A program made the position numbers and the translations under genes. Source: Tellurirhabdus rosea (lineage in GTDB: Bacteria; Bacteroidota; Bacteroidia; Cytophagales; Spirosomataceae). From it: a stretch of DNA of 64,000 nucleotides. The notes below the pieces were generated by a model. That model made no database searches and was not told the origin of the DNA. It saw only the letters and a list, made by a program, of their open reading frames with translations. Positions within the stretch are counted from its first letter, which is position 1. Each line of letters starts with the position of its first letter. Location: contig NZ_CP111085.1 in NCBI RefSeq assembly GCF_026278345.1, positions 2,616,001 to 2,680,000 of the forward strand. Reading direction: 5' to 3'. Positions 51,884-61,060 of this stretch are shown here, piece by piece.

Positions 51884-51950
51884 CCCAGACCAAACCCGAC
51901 GAAGTGCAAAACCTTTCCATCCAGTTCACGGGCTGAAGCCCGTGGTTACC
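51870..51950. repeat. REP-like inverted pair (REPIN-type)
   Basis: The left unit CCCGCGGGCTTTAACCC (51870-51886) and the right unit GTTCACGGGCTGAAGCCCGT (from 51924) are in opposite orientation. The left flank GTACCCGCGGGCTTTA is the same as at 28090-28105. The left unit supplies the end of miaA, and the right unit ends 3 bp before the start of the esterase gene. Confidence 0.8.
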
Positions 51951-51953
51951 AAA

Positions 51954-53024
51954 ATGCCTGTCCACTTTCATCTTCAAACGCCGGAAGGCGACGACCGCCC
52001 GGTTTACGTTTCGGGAAATTTCTGCCGCTGGTATCCCGACGTGCCGGTGTTTCAAATGCAGCCCACCGCTCCGGGTGCTTACGAACTGGTTTTGCCCGAC
52101 GGCCTTGCGCTGCCCGACCTCATCGAGTACAAATACAACCGCGGCGGCTGGGATTCCGTCGAGCTCAGCAATACGGGCGAAGGCGTGCACAACCGAACGC
52201 TGTCGGTTACGGAGGGCACTGCGACGGACTACGTACCCCACTGGCGTCTGAGCGGGCGGCCTTTCAACCCCGAGTTTTTGCCTAAAGTCGAACTGCTCAG
52301 CGACGAGTTTGACGTACCGCAGTTGCAGACAACCCGCCGGATCAACGTTCTGCTGCCCTACGACTACCACGAAACCGACAAGCAATACCCGGTGCTGTAC
52401 CTGCACGACGGGCAGAACCTCTTCGGCGAGGGCGTGGGCTTCGGCAGCTGGAACATCGACCAGCGGATGGCCGTTCTGGCCGCCCGGCGGCGTCATGAAG
52501 TCATTCTGGTGTCCATCGACCACGGCGAAGAGGAACGAATCAAGGAGTTTTCGCCCTACCGGACCCGCTTCGGACGGGGCAAGGGACGGCAGTACCTGGA
52601 GTTTATCGCCCGGACGCTCAAACCCGCCGTGGATGCCCGCTACCGCACCCGTTCCGACCACGCCAGCACCGGCATCGGCGGCAGTTCGATGGGCGGCCTC
52701 ATCAGCATTTACGCCGGACTGATGTACCCGGACGTGTTCGGAAGGCTAATGATTTTTTCGCCTTCGCTCTGGCTCTCGCCCAAGATTTACTTCGATGCCA
52801 TTCATTTTCACAAAGCCGAACAGACGAAAGTCTACATTTACGGCGGCGAGGCCGAATCGACCTACATGGTGCCCAACATCCAGCGGCTGCATGACGCGGT
52901 CCGGCGGCAGGGCATCGATGATGAAAGCATCCAGTTCGAAGTGTCCGTTGATCCCGCCGGCGAACATAACGAAGCCCACTGGAGCCGGGAGTTTCCGAAA
53001 GCGGTCGAGTGGCTGTTTTATTGA
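51954..53024 (+). CDS. Esterase of the PF00756 alpha/beta-hydrolase type
   Basis: 356 aa from ATG 51954; the frame from 51843 reads through the REP-like unit and was rejected. The N-terminal about 85 residues (MPVHFHLQTPEGDDRPVYVS...) are a carbohydrate-binding or E-set-like module. The hydrolase part has PVLYLHDGQNLFGEG, the nucleophile elbow GGSSMGGLISIYAG, and a late HNEAHWSREFPKA with the histidine. It has no signal peptide. It likely deacylates a sugar ester or siderophore; the substrate is unknown. Confidence 0.85.
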   Translation: MPVHFHLQTPEGDDRPVYVSGNFCRWYPDVPVFQMQPTAPGAYELVLPDGLALPDLIEYKYNRGGWDSVELSNTGEGVHNRTLSVTEGTATDYVPHWRLSGRPFNPEFLPKVELLSDEFDVPQLQTTRRINVLLPYDYHETDKQYPVLYLHDGQNLFGEGVGFGSWNIDQRMAVLAARRRHEVILVSIDHGEEERIKEFSPYRTRFGRGKGRQYLEFIARTLKPAVDARYRTRSDHASTGIGGSSMGGLISIYAGLMYPDVFGRLMIFSPSLWLSPKIYFDAIHFHKAEQTKVYIYGGEAESTYMVPNIQRLHDAVRRQGIDDESIQFEVSVDPAGEHNEAHWSREFPKAVEWLFY

Positions 53025-53104
53025 TTTCTGATTTAAACCGCAGGGGCGCTTTAGCCCGCTCTGTGCCCAATAAGATTACACATTGCTTTTTCGGTTAAAT
53101 AACT

Positions 53105-54565
53105 ATGAAAATTAGCATCACCACGCAGGTTGACCAGGCCGTCACGATACAGCCGCTCCTCCAGACCGACGAGCTTGCCCAGAAATTATCCCTTCTGGCC
53201 GCCAGCCTAAACCTGCCTGCCGAAACGCTGCAACAGGATTTTAAAGCCGAAGCCAAAGAAGTCCTGCCGATTTATAGCCCCGACGGCCGCAAGACCTTCC
53301 TGCTTGGTCTGGGTAAAGAACCGGGCGCTCTGGATTGGGTTAAGATTTTCCGGGAGTTCTTTTTTCGAAATAAAACCCGCCTGACCGGCCCGGTGGCCGT
53401 TGACCTGACCGAATTTACAGCCGAAACGGTCGAAAACATCGTGCAGGGCATTTTCTGGGGCGGCTATGACCTCCGGCTTTATGTGACGGATAAACCCGCC
53501 GCTACCGGCTTTTTTGCCGCCGACCCGGAACTGGTGCTTGTTTTGCCCCAAGAACGGCACCAAATGGCCCAAAAGGCCGCCGACCGCGCCCTTGCCCTTG
53601 CCACCACCCACCGCGAAATCCTTGATCTGCTCAACGCGCCTTCCAACTACCAGGCGCCGCAGACGCTGGCGGACTGGGCCGTAGAATCCGGCCGGAAGCA
53701 CGGCTATTCGGTGACTGTTTTCGATAAGGCCGAAATCGAGCGGCAGGGCCTGCACGCACTGCTGGCCGTCAACCGGGGCAGCGACCTCGAACCGCGTTTC
53801 ATCATCCTGGAATACCGGGCGGAGGGCGTTGAGAACCCTAAAAAGGTTGGACTCGTGGGGAAGGGCATTACGTTCGATACGGGCGGCATTTCGATCAAGC
53901 CATCGACCAACATGCACCTGATGAAAAGCGACATGGGCGGCGCGGCGGCCGTACTCGGGACGCTCGAAGCGGCGGCCAAACTGAAATTGCCCGTGCATCT
54001 GGTCGGCCTCATTCCGAGCACTGAAAACATGGTGGACGGTAGCGCGACCAAGCCCGGCGACGTCATCGGCTCGTATCTGGGCAAAACCATTGAAGTCATC
54101 GACACCGACGCCGAGGGCCGCATCATTCTGGCCGATGGACTCGGCTACGCCATCCGCAACTTCCAGCCGGACGTTCTGATTGATCTGGCGACGCTGACGG
54201 GCAACGTCATCGCCGCGCTGGGCTACCATGCCGCCGGGCTTTTTTCTCAGAACGACCAACTGAGCGCCGACCTGCTGGCCGCCTCCGAGCGCACGGGCGA
54301 GCGGCTGTGGCGGCTGCCGATCTGGGATGTTTACAAAGAAGACATTAAATCCGACGTGGCCGACCTCAAAAATTACAGCGGGAAGCCGTTCGCCGGGGCC
54401 ATCAGCGCCGCCAAGTTTCTGGAAGTCTTTACGGAAAATCACCCCGCCTGGGCGCATCTGGATATTGCGGGCATGGCCTACGGCGATACGGAGTTCGGCT
54501 CGCAGAAAAACGGAACGGGTTTTGGAATCCGGCTGCTGATTGATTTTCTGGGTCGTTTAGGATGA
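53105..54565 (+). CDS. Leucyl aminopeptidase (M17)
   Basis: 486 aa. A cytoplasmic two-metal aminopeptidase of the PepA type. The metal and active-site text is GKGITFDTGGISIKPST, KSDMGGAAAV and DTDAEGRIILADGLGY; the family usually has NTDAEGR, so one residue differs. The N-terminal about 160 residues are the macrodomain-like part. It recycles peptides, with possible DNA-binding roles in some relatives. The stop codon abuts a long hairpin. Confidence 0.95.
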   Translation: MKISITTQVDQAVTIQPLLQTDELAQKLSLLAASLNLPAETLQQDFKAEAKEVLPIYSPDGRKTFLLGLGKEPGALDWVKIFREFFFRNKTRLTGPVAVDLTEFTAETVENIVQGIFWGGYDLRLYVTDKPAATGFFAADPELVLVLPQERHQMAQKAADRALALATTHREILDLLNAPSNYQAPQTLADWAVESGRKHGYSVTVFDKAEIERQGLHALLAVNRGSDLEPRFIILEYRAEGVENPKKVGLVGKGITFDTGGISIKPSTNMHLMKSDMGGAAAVLGTLEAAAKLKLPVHLVGLIPSTENMVDGSATKPGDVIGSYLGKTIEVIDTDAEGRIILADGLGYAIRNFQPDVLIDLATLTGNVIAALGYHAAGLFSQNDQLSADLLAASERTGERLWRLPIWDVYKEDIKSDVADLKNYSGKPFAGAISAAKFLEVFTENHPAWAHLDIAGMAYGDTEFGSQKNGTGFGIRLLIDFLGRLG

Positions 54566-54570
54566 GTTCT

Positions 54571-54655
54571 CGCAGATTAACGCGGATTTTAAACGCAGAT
54601 TTTCGCTGATAATCTGTGAAAAATCTGCGCCTAAAATCCGCGTTAATCCGCGGGA
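54571..54655. repeat. CGCAGATTAACGCGG hairpin
   Basis: The left half CGCAGATTAACGCGGATTTT (with AACGCAGATTTT) pairs with the right half AAAATCTGCGCCTAAAATCC (with CGCGTTAATCCGCG). It fills the gap between the convergent aminopeptidase and phosphotransferase genes. Confidence 0.8.
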
Positions 54656-54662
54656 AAACAGC

Positions 54663-55724
54663 TCAGATTGTCCCCTTGTCAACCGCCTGCACCGCCACAC
54701 CCGATAGCGCCTGCACGCCCCACAACAGCCCGGCAAAACGTTCGTCGTTGGTCAGGCCCTTTTTGTACCGGGTGTAAATCTGCTGAATCACCACGGAGTT
54801 TTTGAACAGCCCGAAAACGTAGTAGTACACGATGTTCGACACGTCGCGGCCGCTGCGCTCGGCATAGCGGTCAGCCACCTCGCGGCGGGTAAGGTTTCCC
54901 GGCAGGTGCGTCAGGTTGAAGGATTTGCGGAAGAGGTCGTCGGTGCTTTCGGCCCAGTACGAAAGCGAGGTGCCGAGGTCCATCAGCGGGTCGCCCACGG
55001 TGCACATTTCCCAGTCCAGCACGGCGCGGATGTCGGGCAAATCGTCCGGATTCAGAACGACGTTATCGTATTTGAAATCGTTGTGCAGCAGCGTCGGGGC
55101 GTTTTCGGCGGGCAGAGCGTCGGTCAGCCAGCGGGCTAGTTCAGTCATGGCGGGCACGTCGTCGGTCTGGGCCGCGAGGTAGCGTTTGTGCCAGCCTTCC
55201 ACCTGCCGCCGGATGTAGCCTTCGGGCTTCCCGAGATGCACCAGCCCCGTCTGCTGAATGTCCAGCGCGTGCAACTCGACCAGCGTATCGACCAGCGACT
55301 CCGACAGCCGCCGCATCGTTTCCGGCGAAATCCCAAGCTTCGGGGCCGTCTGCGCCCGCAGAATGACGCCCGGCACTCGTTCCATGACGTAGAACGGGCA
55401 GTTCATCACCGTTTCGTCTTCGCAGAAAATCACCGGCTCCGGAATGGTCCGGTAGCCCGCCGCCTTCAGCATCGACAGCACCCGGAACTCGCGATCCATG
55501 TCGTGCCCGCCTTTGATGTCTTTGGCCCCAAACGGCGGGCGGCGCAGCACGTATTCCTTTGCCGGCGTTTTCAGTAAATACGTCAGGTTGGAGTAGCCGC
55601 CGGGAAACTGGGCGATGTCCGTTATTTCGCCAAAACCGGGAAAAGCGTCATTCAGGTAGGCTTGCAGGGCCGTTAGGTCCAGCTCTTCGCCGGGGCGGAT
55701 GGTGGTGGGGCGGTCGGGGGTCAT
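54663..55724 (-). CDS. Phosphotransferase of the APH/ACAD10-11 type
   Basis: 353 aa. A kinase-like fold: YVLRRPPFGAKDIKGGHDMD (the ATP Lys region), the HxDxxxxN loop in LLHNDFKYDNVVL and the metal motif LDWEMCTVGDPLMDLG. In ACAD10/11 the same domain phosphorylates 4-hydroxyacyl-CoA before an acyl-CoA dehydrogenase acts. Here the acyl-CoA dehydrogenases are far away (21151 and 62238), so the link is a hypothesis. The gene lies between two intergenic hairpins. Confidence 0.85.
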   Translation of the reverse strand: MTPDRPTTIRPGEELDLTALQAYLNDAFPGFGEITDIAQFPGGYSNLTYLLKTPAKEYVLRRPPFGAKDIKGGHDMDREFRVLSMLKAAGYRTIPEPVIFCEDETVMNCPFYVMERVPGVILRAQTAPKLGISPETMRRLSESLVDTLVELHALDIQQTGLVHLGKPEGYIRRQVEGWHKRYLAAQTDDVPAMTELARWLTDALPAENAPTLLHNDFKYDNVVLNPDDLPDIRAVLDWEMCTVGDPLMDLGTSLSYWAESTDDLFRKSFNLTHLPGNLTRREVADRYAERSGRDVSNIVYYYVFGLFKNSVVIQQIYTRYKKGLTNDERFAGLLWGVQALSGVAVQAVDKGTI

Positions 55725-55747
55725 GGAGTGGTCAACGGGTTAAAAAT

Positions 55748-55842
55748 TTGTATCGCAGCGACTAAGGGAGAAAAACAGCCTTTAGCCGGGATGGTTCAGC
55801 ACCTCCGCCCGGCTCTTTTCTCCGCTAAACGCTGCGATACAA
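55748..55842. repeat. Three-stem intergenic hairpin
   Basis: The outer arms are 13 bp perfect, TTGTATCGCAGCG/CGCTGCGATACAA (55748-55760 and 55830-55842). Inner pairs are GGAGAAAA/TTTTCTCC and AGCCGGG/CCCGGCT. It lies between the lhgO stop and the start of the phosphotransferase gene. Confidence 0.8.
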
Positions 55843-55847
55843 CTTAT

Positions 55848-57047
55848 TTAATCAAACCTTGCCAAAACTTTCTCTGAAACGGTCAGGCCAATCGAGAGGG
55901 AGGAGGTGGCCGCCGGGGAGGGCGCGTTGCAGACGTTGACAGCCCGTTCGGTTTCCAGAATGGCGAAATCGTCGAGCAGGCCGCCGGTGCGGTCACAGGC
56001 CTGCGCCCGCACCCCCGCGCCGCCGTCTTCCAGATCGTCTTCCTGAATTTCCGGAATCAGCTGCTGCAACGCTTTGGTGAAGGCCGCTTTGGAGAACGAG
56101 CGGTAATACTCGCCCATGCCGGTCTGCCAGAATTTACCGGCTACTTTCTGGAAGCCCGGCCAGGTCAGCGTTTCGTAAAGTTCCTTAAAATCCACGTCCA
56201 GCTTTTTGTAGCCTTCGCGCCGGAACGCCAGCACGGCATTCGGCCCGGCCTCCACGCCGCCGCCGATCATGCGGGTAAAGTGCACGCCGAGGAACGGGAA
56301 GTTCGGATCCGGCACGGGGTAAATCAGGTGTTTGACGAGGTGCTGGCGGTGCGGCTTGATCTTGTAGTATTCGCCCCGGAACGGAATGATCCGCAGGTCG
56401 ATGTCCTGCCGCTGCGTCATCTGGGCCACTTTATCCGAATACAGCCCGGCGCAGTTGACCACCAGCCGGGTTTCGTAGGTTCCCCGTTCGGTGACGACCA
56501 CCGAAAGCGTGTTGCCCGTGGTCACCTGCACGACTTTTTCGCCCAGCCGCAGTTCGCCGCCCAGTTCGCGGAACTTCTGCGCGTATTTCTCCGTCACGGC
56601 GGCATAGTCCACAATGCCCGTGTACGGCACCCGGATGCCTTCCACGCCGGCCACGTGCGGCTCGATTTCGCGCATTTCCGCCGCCGACACTTTCTGAATA
56701 TCTTTCAGACCGTTTTGCAGGCCGCGTTCGTACAGGTTGTTCAGAAGCGGCACCTCCTGCGGGTTGGTTGCCACGACGAGCTTGCCGCAGAGGTCGAACG
56801 GAATGCCTTCTTCGCGGCAGAACTGCACCAGCATGTCGTAGCCCCGGATGCAGTTCAGCGCCTTCAGGCTGCCGGGTTTGTAATACAGCCCGGAGTGAAT
56901 CACGCCGCTGTTGTGGCCGGTCTGGTGCCGGGCTACTCCGGTTTCTTTTTCGATTACCGTTACGGTGAGGCCGGGGCGCTGCCGCTTGATTTGCAGAGCC
57001 GTTGCCAGTCCGACAATGCCCCCGCCGATGATGATGATGTCGGTCAT
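55848..57047 (-). CDS. lhgO: L-2-hydroxyglutarate oxidase
   Basis: 399 aa. It is a FAD enzyme that oxidises L-2-hydroxyglutarate to 2-oxoglutarate, a metabolite-repair step feeding electrons to quinone. The FAD fold is IIIIGGGIVGLATALQIKRQ, then VARHQTGHNSGVIHSGLYYK. Later parts are IRVPYTGIVDYAAVTEKYA and GVRAQACDRTGGLLDDF. The 3' end ends in LARFD and a TAA that abuts a hairpin. The region upstream of the start is a heptamer array. Confidence 0.93.
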   Translation of the reverse strand: MTDIIIIGGGIVGLATALQIKRQRPGLTVTVIEKETGVARHQTGHNSGVIHSGLYYKPGSLKALNCIRGYDMLVQFCREEGIPFDLCGKLVVATNPQEVPLLNNLYERGLQNGLKDIQKVSAAEMREIEPHVAGVEGIRVPYTGIVDYAAVTEKYAQKFRELGGELRLGEKVVQVTTGNTLSVVVTERGTYETRLVVNCAGLYSDKVAQMTQRQDIDLRIIPFRGEYYKIKPHRQHLVKHLIYPVPDPNFPFLGVHFTRMIGGGVEAGPNAVLAFRREGYKKLDVDFKELYETLTWPGFQKVAGKFWQTGMGEYYRSFSKAAFTKALQQLIPEIQEDDLEDGGAGVRAQACDRTGGLLDDFAILETERAVNVCNAPSPAATSSLSIGLTVSEKVLARFD

Positions 57048-57051
57048 ATTC

Positions 57052-57175
57052 CGTTTTCTGTTTTCCGTTTTCAGTTTTCGGTTGTCCGTTTTCTGTTTTC
57101 GGTTTCCAAATCCACGCTTTGCGGAGCAACAGAAAACTGAAAACGGACAACAGAAAACTGAAAACGGTTACTGGT
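57052..57175. repeat. GTTTTCN heptamer hairpin, left flank of the four-helix-bundle gene
   Basis: Tandem units GTTTTCT, GTTTTCC, GTTTTCA, GTTTTCG, GTTGTCC, GTTTTCT, GTTTTCG follow each other without a break. The complement follows as CAGAAAACTGAAAACGGACA with a second copy. The stop codon of the four-helix-bundle gene (57168-57170) lies within it. Confidence 0.9.
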
Positions 57176-57554
57176 TGTATCTTTTTCCTTTTATATCTGA
57201 TGTGTTGAGGTATTTCAAAAGTCCGGCTATTAGCTTTCCGACGTCGTCAGCTTGTTGATATAAGTGATCGAACTCTTCTTTAGTGATATAGATATTATCA
57301 AGTGCCCGGTAAAGTTGGGATTTCACCTCTTCGGCTGAGCCTTTTGCGATACCAAGAAACTGAACGAACTCACCCCGACTTCCTCTTCCGAAACCTTCTG
57401 CGATATTATCCATGGCAGAGCCGGAAGATTTTCTGATCTGCCGTTTCAAATCGAAATCATCTTCAAACCTCCGGGTAACCTCATGTATCTCTTTGGCAAG
57501 GAGTCGGGCTTTCTGCCATGACTTCAATTCCTCAAATGTGTTTACGGTAGGCAT
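57168..57554 (-). CDS. Four-helix-bundle protein (23S rRNA intervening-sequence type)
   Basis: 128 aa. Helical protein with FEELKSWQKARLLAKEIHEV, RQIRKSSGSAMDNIAEGFGR and FVQFLGIAKGSAEEVKSQLY, the S23/IVP signature. The family was first found in spirochaete 23S rRNA insertions and is related to the Avd protein of diversity-generating retroelements; its cell role is unclear. The gene is AT-richer than its neighbours and is flanked on both sides by arrays of the same GTTTTCN word. No reverse transcriptase is near. Confidence 0.93.
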   Translation of the reverse strand: MPTVNTFEELKSWQKARLLAKEIHEVTRRFEDDFDLKRQIRKSSGSAMDNIAEGFGRGSRGEFVQFLGIAKGSAEEVKSQLYRALDNIYITKEEFDHLYQQADDVGKLIAGLLKYLNTSDIKGKRYNQ

Positions 57555-57557
57555 AAG

Positions 57558-57663
57558 TTGTTTTCTGTTTTCTGTCTTCCGTTTTCTATTGTATGTAAAA
57601 GTAAAGTATCAAACGAGAAACAGAAGACAGAAAACGCAAAACAGAAAACTCAAAACGGAAAAC
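57558..57663. repeat. GTTTTCT heptamer hairpin, right flank of the four-helix-bundle gene
   Basis: Units GTTTTCT, GTTTTCT, GTCTTCC, GTTTTCT are followed by complementary AGAAACAGAAGACAGAAAAC and CAGAAAACTCAAAACGGAAA. It covers the last codons and the TGA stop of anmK, and ends just before the start codon of the four-helix-bundle gene. Confidence 0.88.
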
Positions 57664-58846
57664 TAATCTTTCCCATGCTGACTGTCGGAACGCCCTGTCG
57701 GTCACCAAACGAGGTGGTTCCGCCCGCTACGGCTTCGTTGGCAAGGACGGCAAACAGAACGGCTTCTTTGGCGTCGCCCGAAATGCCCAGTTCGTCCGTG
57801 GAAGAAAACCGGGCTTCCGGCAGTTGCTCCCGAATGGCACCGGTCAGCACGGGGTTGTGCATCCCGCCTCCGCTCATGTAGATATGGTAGGTTTCGCCGG
57901 GCTGGATGGCGGATTTCAATGCGTCGGCGATGGTGTCGGCGCTGAAACGGGTCAGGGTTGCCATCAGATCTTCGGCCGTCAGCGAGGTGGTCTGGCTGCG
58001 TTGCTGCGCCTGCCGGACGTAGTCGAGGCTGAACAACTCCGGGCCCGTCGTTTTGGGGAAGGCCGTCGTGAAAAACGGGTCTTTTTTCAGAATCCGCAGC
58101 AGGTCTTCGTTCACCCGGCCCCGGGCGGCAATGCGTCCGCCTTCGTCGAAGGGCTGGTCGAAAAAGCGGCGGGCAAAGGCGTCGATGAGCGTATTGCCCG
58201 GCCCGGTATCGGTCGTGAACACCTCCGCCGCGTTGAGGCTGCCCGGCAGATACGTGAAGTTGGCAATGCCGCCCATGTTCAGCATCAGCCGGTTTTCGCC
58301 GCGTTTCGAAAAAATGAAATAGTCCCCGTACACCGCCAGCGGCGCGCCTTCCCCGCCTTTCGCCAGATGTTTCTGCCGAAAATCGCTGAGGGTGATAATG
58401 CCCGACGTGACGGCCACGTGGTCGCCGTCGCCGATCTGGAGCGTGGCATTGGGAAATTTGGCGAGCCCGTGCTGGCTTTTGGGCGCGTGGAAGACCGTCT
58501 GGCCGTGGCTGGCCACGAGGTCCACGTCGTCGGGCGTAAGGTTCCAGCGGTTCAGGCAATCCAGAATCATCCGGCCGTGGATCTGCCCGATGTACGGGTT
58601 CAGCAGGCACAGGTGCTGGAAATCAATGTCTTTTTTGGCAAAAACCTTCCGGATTTCGGCTTTAAGGTCGTCGGTATACGGTACGGTAGCAAAATGCGTC
58701 AGCGTCACGTTGGTATCCTCGCCGCTGCCGCTGATGCGACAGAGCGCCACGTCGAGGCCGTCGAGCGAGGTGCCGGACATAAGGCCGATGATGCGGCGTT
58801 CGGAGCGGGAAGCCAGTTCCGTGAGGCGTTGGAGGTTTCGGTTCAT
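57650..58846 (-). CDS. anmK: Anhydro-N-acetylmuramic acid kinase
   Basis: 398 aa from ATG 58846. AnmK phosphorylates and opens anhydroMurNAc during cell-wall recycling. Marks are IIGLMSGTSLDGLDVALC, VASHGQTVFHAP, LNMGGIANFTYLPG, TTDTGPGNTLIDAFARRFF and YMSGGGMHNPVL. The C-terminal residues SFPF and the TGA stop are repeat-derived (57650-57661), so the natural tail may be lost. The rest of the protein is complete. The divergent fructosamine-kinase gene lies upstream. Confidence 0.94.
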   Translation of the reverse strand: MNRNLQRLTELASRSERRIIGLMSGTSLDGLDVALCRISGSGEDTNVTLTHFATVPYTDDLKAEIRKVFAKKDIDFQHLCLLNPYIGQIHGRMILDCLNRWNLTPDDVDLVASHGQTVFHAPKSQHGLAKFPNATLQIGDGDHVAVTSGIITLSDFRQKHLAKGGEGAPLAVYGDYFIFSKRGENRLMLNMGGIANFTYLPGSLNAAEVFTTDTGPGNTLIDAFARRFFDQPFDEGGRIAARGRVNEDLLRILKKDPFFTTAFPKTTGPELFSLDYVRQAQQRSQTTSLTAEDLMATLTRFSADTIADALKSAIQPGETYHIYMSGGGMHNPVLTGAIREQLPEARFSSTDELGISGDAKEAVLFAVLANEAVAGGTTSFGDRQGVPTVSMGKISFPF

Positions 58847-58955
58847 ACAGCACAAATCACTTCGGCGGTAAAATTAGCAGATGCTAAATAAGTTATTGGC
58901 AGGATTCGGCGGCGAACCCAATATTTTTGACGAAAACAAGATACCCGCCCCCGGC

Positions 58956-59840
58956 ATGATGTGGTTAGGAGACGAGCAAACTGATTTTTTCGAAAGTATT
59001 CTGTTTCAGGCCCTGGGCCGCCCGGTCGACGTCCTGGAAGCCCGGTTCCTGTCGGGCGGAGACATCAACACGGCCGCGCAGGTTTTCACCTCCGAACAGC
59101 TTTTTTTCATCAAATGGAATACCGCCGGGCAGGAAGGGATGTTTGAAGCCGAAGCCCGGGGTCTTGAGCTGCTGCGGAAGACCGACACGCTGCAGATTCC
59201 GGCCGTCGTCGGGCACGGGCAGCAGCAGGACAAAGCCTACCTGATCCTGGAATACATCGATTCGGCGCCGGCGGGTCCGGATTACTGGGAAAAACTGGGC
59301 CAGTCGCTGGCCGAACTGCATTCGCATACCCAGCCGCGGTTTGGCCTGGAGTTCGATAACTTCATCGGTCTGCTGCCCCAGCAGAATACCTTAACCGACA
59401 ATGGCATCCGCTTCTTCATCGAACAGCGGCTGCATCCGCAGGCCGGACTGGCGCTGTACAAAGGCCTGATTGACAAAAAACTCTACGACCGCTTTGCGCG
59501 GCTTTACCAGCGGCTGCCCGAACTTCTGCCCGCCGAACGCCCGGCCCTGCTGCACGGCGATCTTTGGTCGGGCAATGTGATGGTGAACGAAGACGGCCAG
59601 CCCACGCTGATCGACCCGGCGGTCTATTACGGCTTCCGGGAGGCCGAACTGGCCTTCACCACCCTTTTCGGCGGCTTCGACGAGCGGTTCTACGCTGCCT
59701 ACCACGAGGCATTTCCGCTGGAAGACGGTTTTCGGGAGCGGATTCCGATCTACAACCTCTACCCGTTGCTGGTTCATGTCAACCTGTTTGGGACGGGTTA
59801 TGTCAGTGGCGTTGAGCGAATCCTGAAAGCATTCGGTTAG
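58956..59840 (+). CDS. Fructosamine kinase family protein
   Basis: 294 aa from ATG 58956 (a second ATG follows at 58959); an in-frame ATG at 58881 would add 25 residues unlike the family, and a TATTTTTG box (58922-58929) lies inside that stretch. The kinase-like fold has LSGGDINTAAQVF, LLHGDLWSGNVMV (the HGDxxxxN loop) and LIDPAVYYGFREAELAFTTL. Members phosphorylate ketosamines on glycated proteins so they can be repaired. Substrate here unknown. fbp follows 129 bp downstream. Confidence 0.88.
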   Translation: MMWLGDEQTDFFESILFQALGRPVDVLEARFLSGGDINTAAQVFTSEQLFFIKWNTAGQEGMFEAEARGLELLRKTDTLQIPAVVGHGQQQDKAYLILEYIDSAPAGPDYWEKLGQSLAELHSHTQPRFGLEFDNFIGLLPQQNTLTDNGIRFFIEQRLHPQAGLALYKGLIDKKLYDRFARLYQRLPELLPAERPALLHGDLWSGNVMVNEDGQPTLIDPAVYYGFREAELAFTTLFGGFDERFYAAYHEAFPLEDGFRERIPIYNLYPLLVHVNLFGTGYVSGVERILKAFG

Positions 59841-59847
59841 TAACATT

Positions 59848-59864
59848 TACGCAATCGATTGCGC
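59848..59864. promoter_or_regulatory. LacI-family-like operator upstream of fbp
   Basis: CGCAATCGATTGCG is a 14 bp perfect palindrome (59850-59863) centred on CG, the shape of LacI/PurR-type sites. It is 105 bp upstream of the fbp start and 10 bp past the kinase stop. Confidence 0.45.
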
Positions 59865-59968
59865 AGATTTACTGGTTCCGGATACTCATTTTTCGCCCTT
59901 GCGGACGGAAATCTTTCGTAACTTTTCCCCTCTTCGCCGACCGAAGAAAATTTTAACAGAGAAGTCCT

Positions 59969-60970
<1,002 letters not shown>

Positions 60971-60971
60971 A

Positions 60972-61052
60972 CTTGGATTACACGGATTAATTGATTTACT
61001 ATGAAGTTCTGATGGTGTCGTCACCGTCAATTTACTAATCCGTGTAATAGCC
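60972..61052. repeat. GGATTACACGG repeat after fbp
   Basis: The left part is ACTTGGATTACACGGATTAA and the right part is CTAATCCGTGTAATAGCCAG. It is a more degenerate relative of 50849-50945. It separates fbp from fabG. Confidence 0.75.
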
Positions 61053-61060
61053 AGTCAACA

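Noticed and set aside
53036-53065. Another REP-like unit before the aminopeptidase gene
   Set aside because: Only a short degenerate GGGCGCTTTAGCCC word is seen, without an inverted partner.
57168-57554. Diversity-generating retroelement around the four-helix-bundle gene
   Set aside because: There is no reverse transcriptase, template repeat or variable repeat nearby.
58881-58955. Longer N-terminus for the fructosamine kinase-like gene
   Set aside because: The 25 extra residues do not fit the family and contain a TATTTTTG promoter-like box; ATG 58956 is preferred, though the longer form is not excluded.
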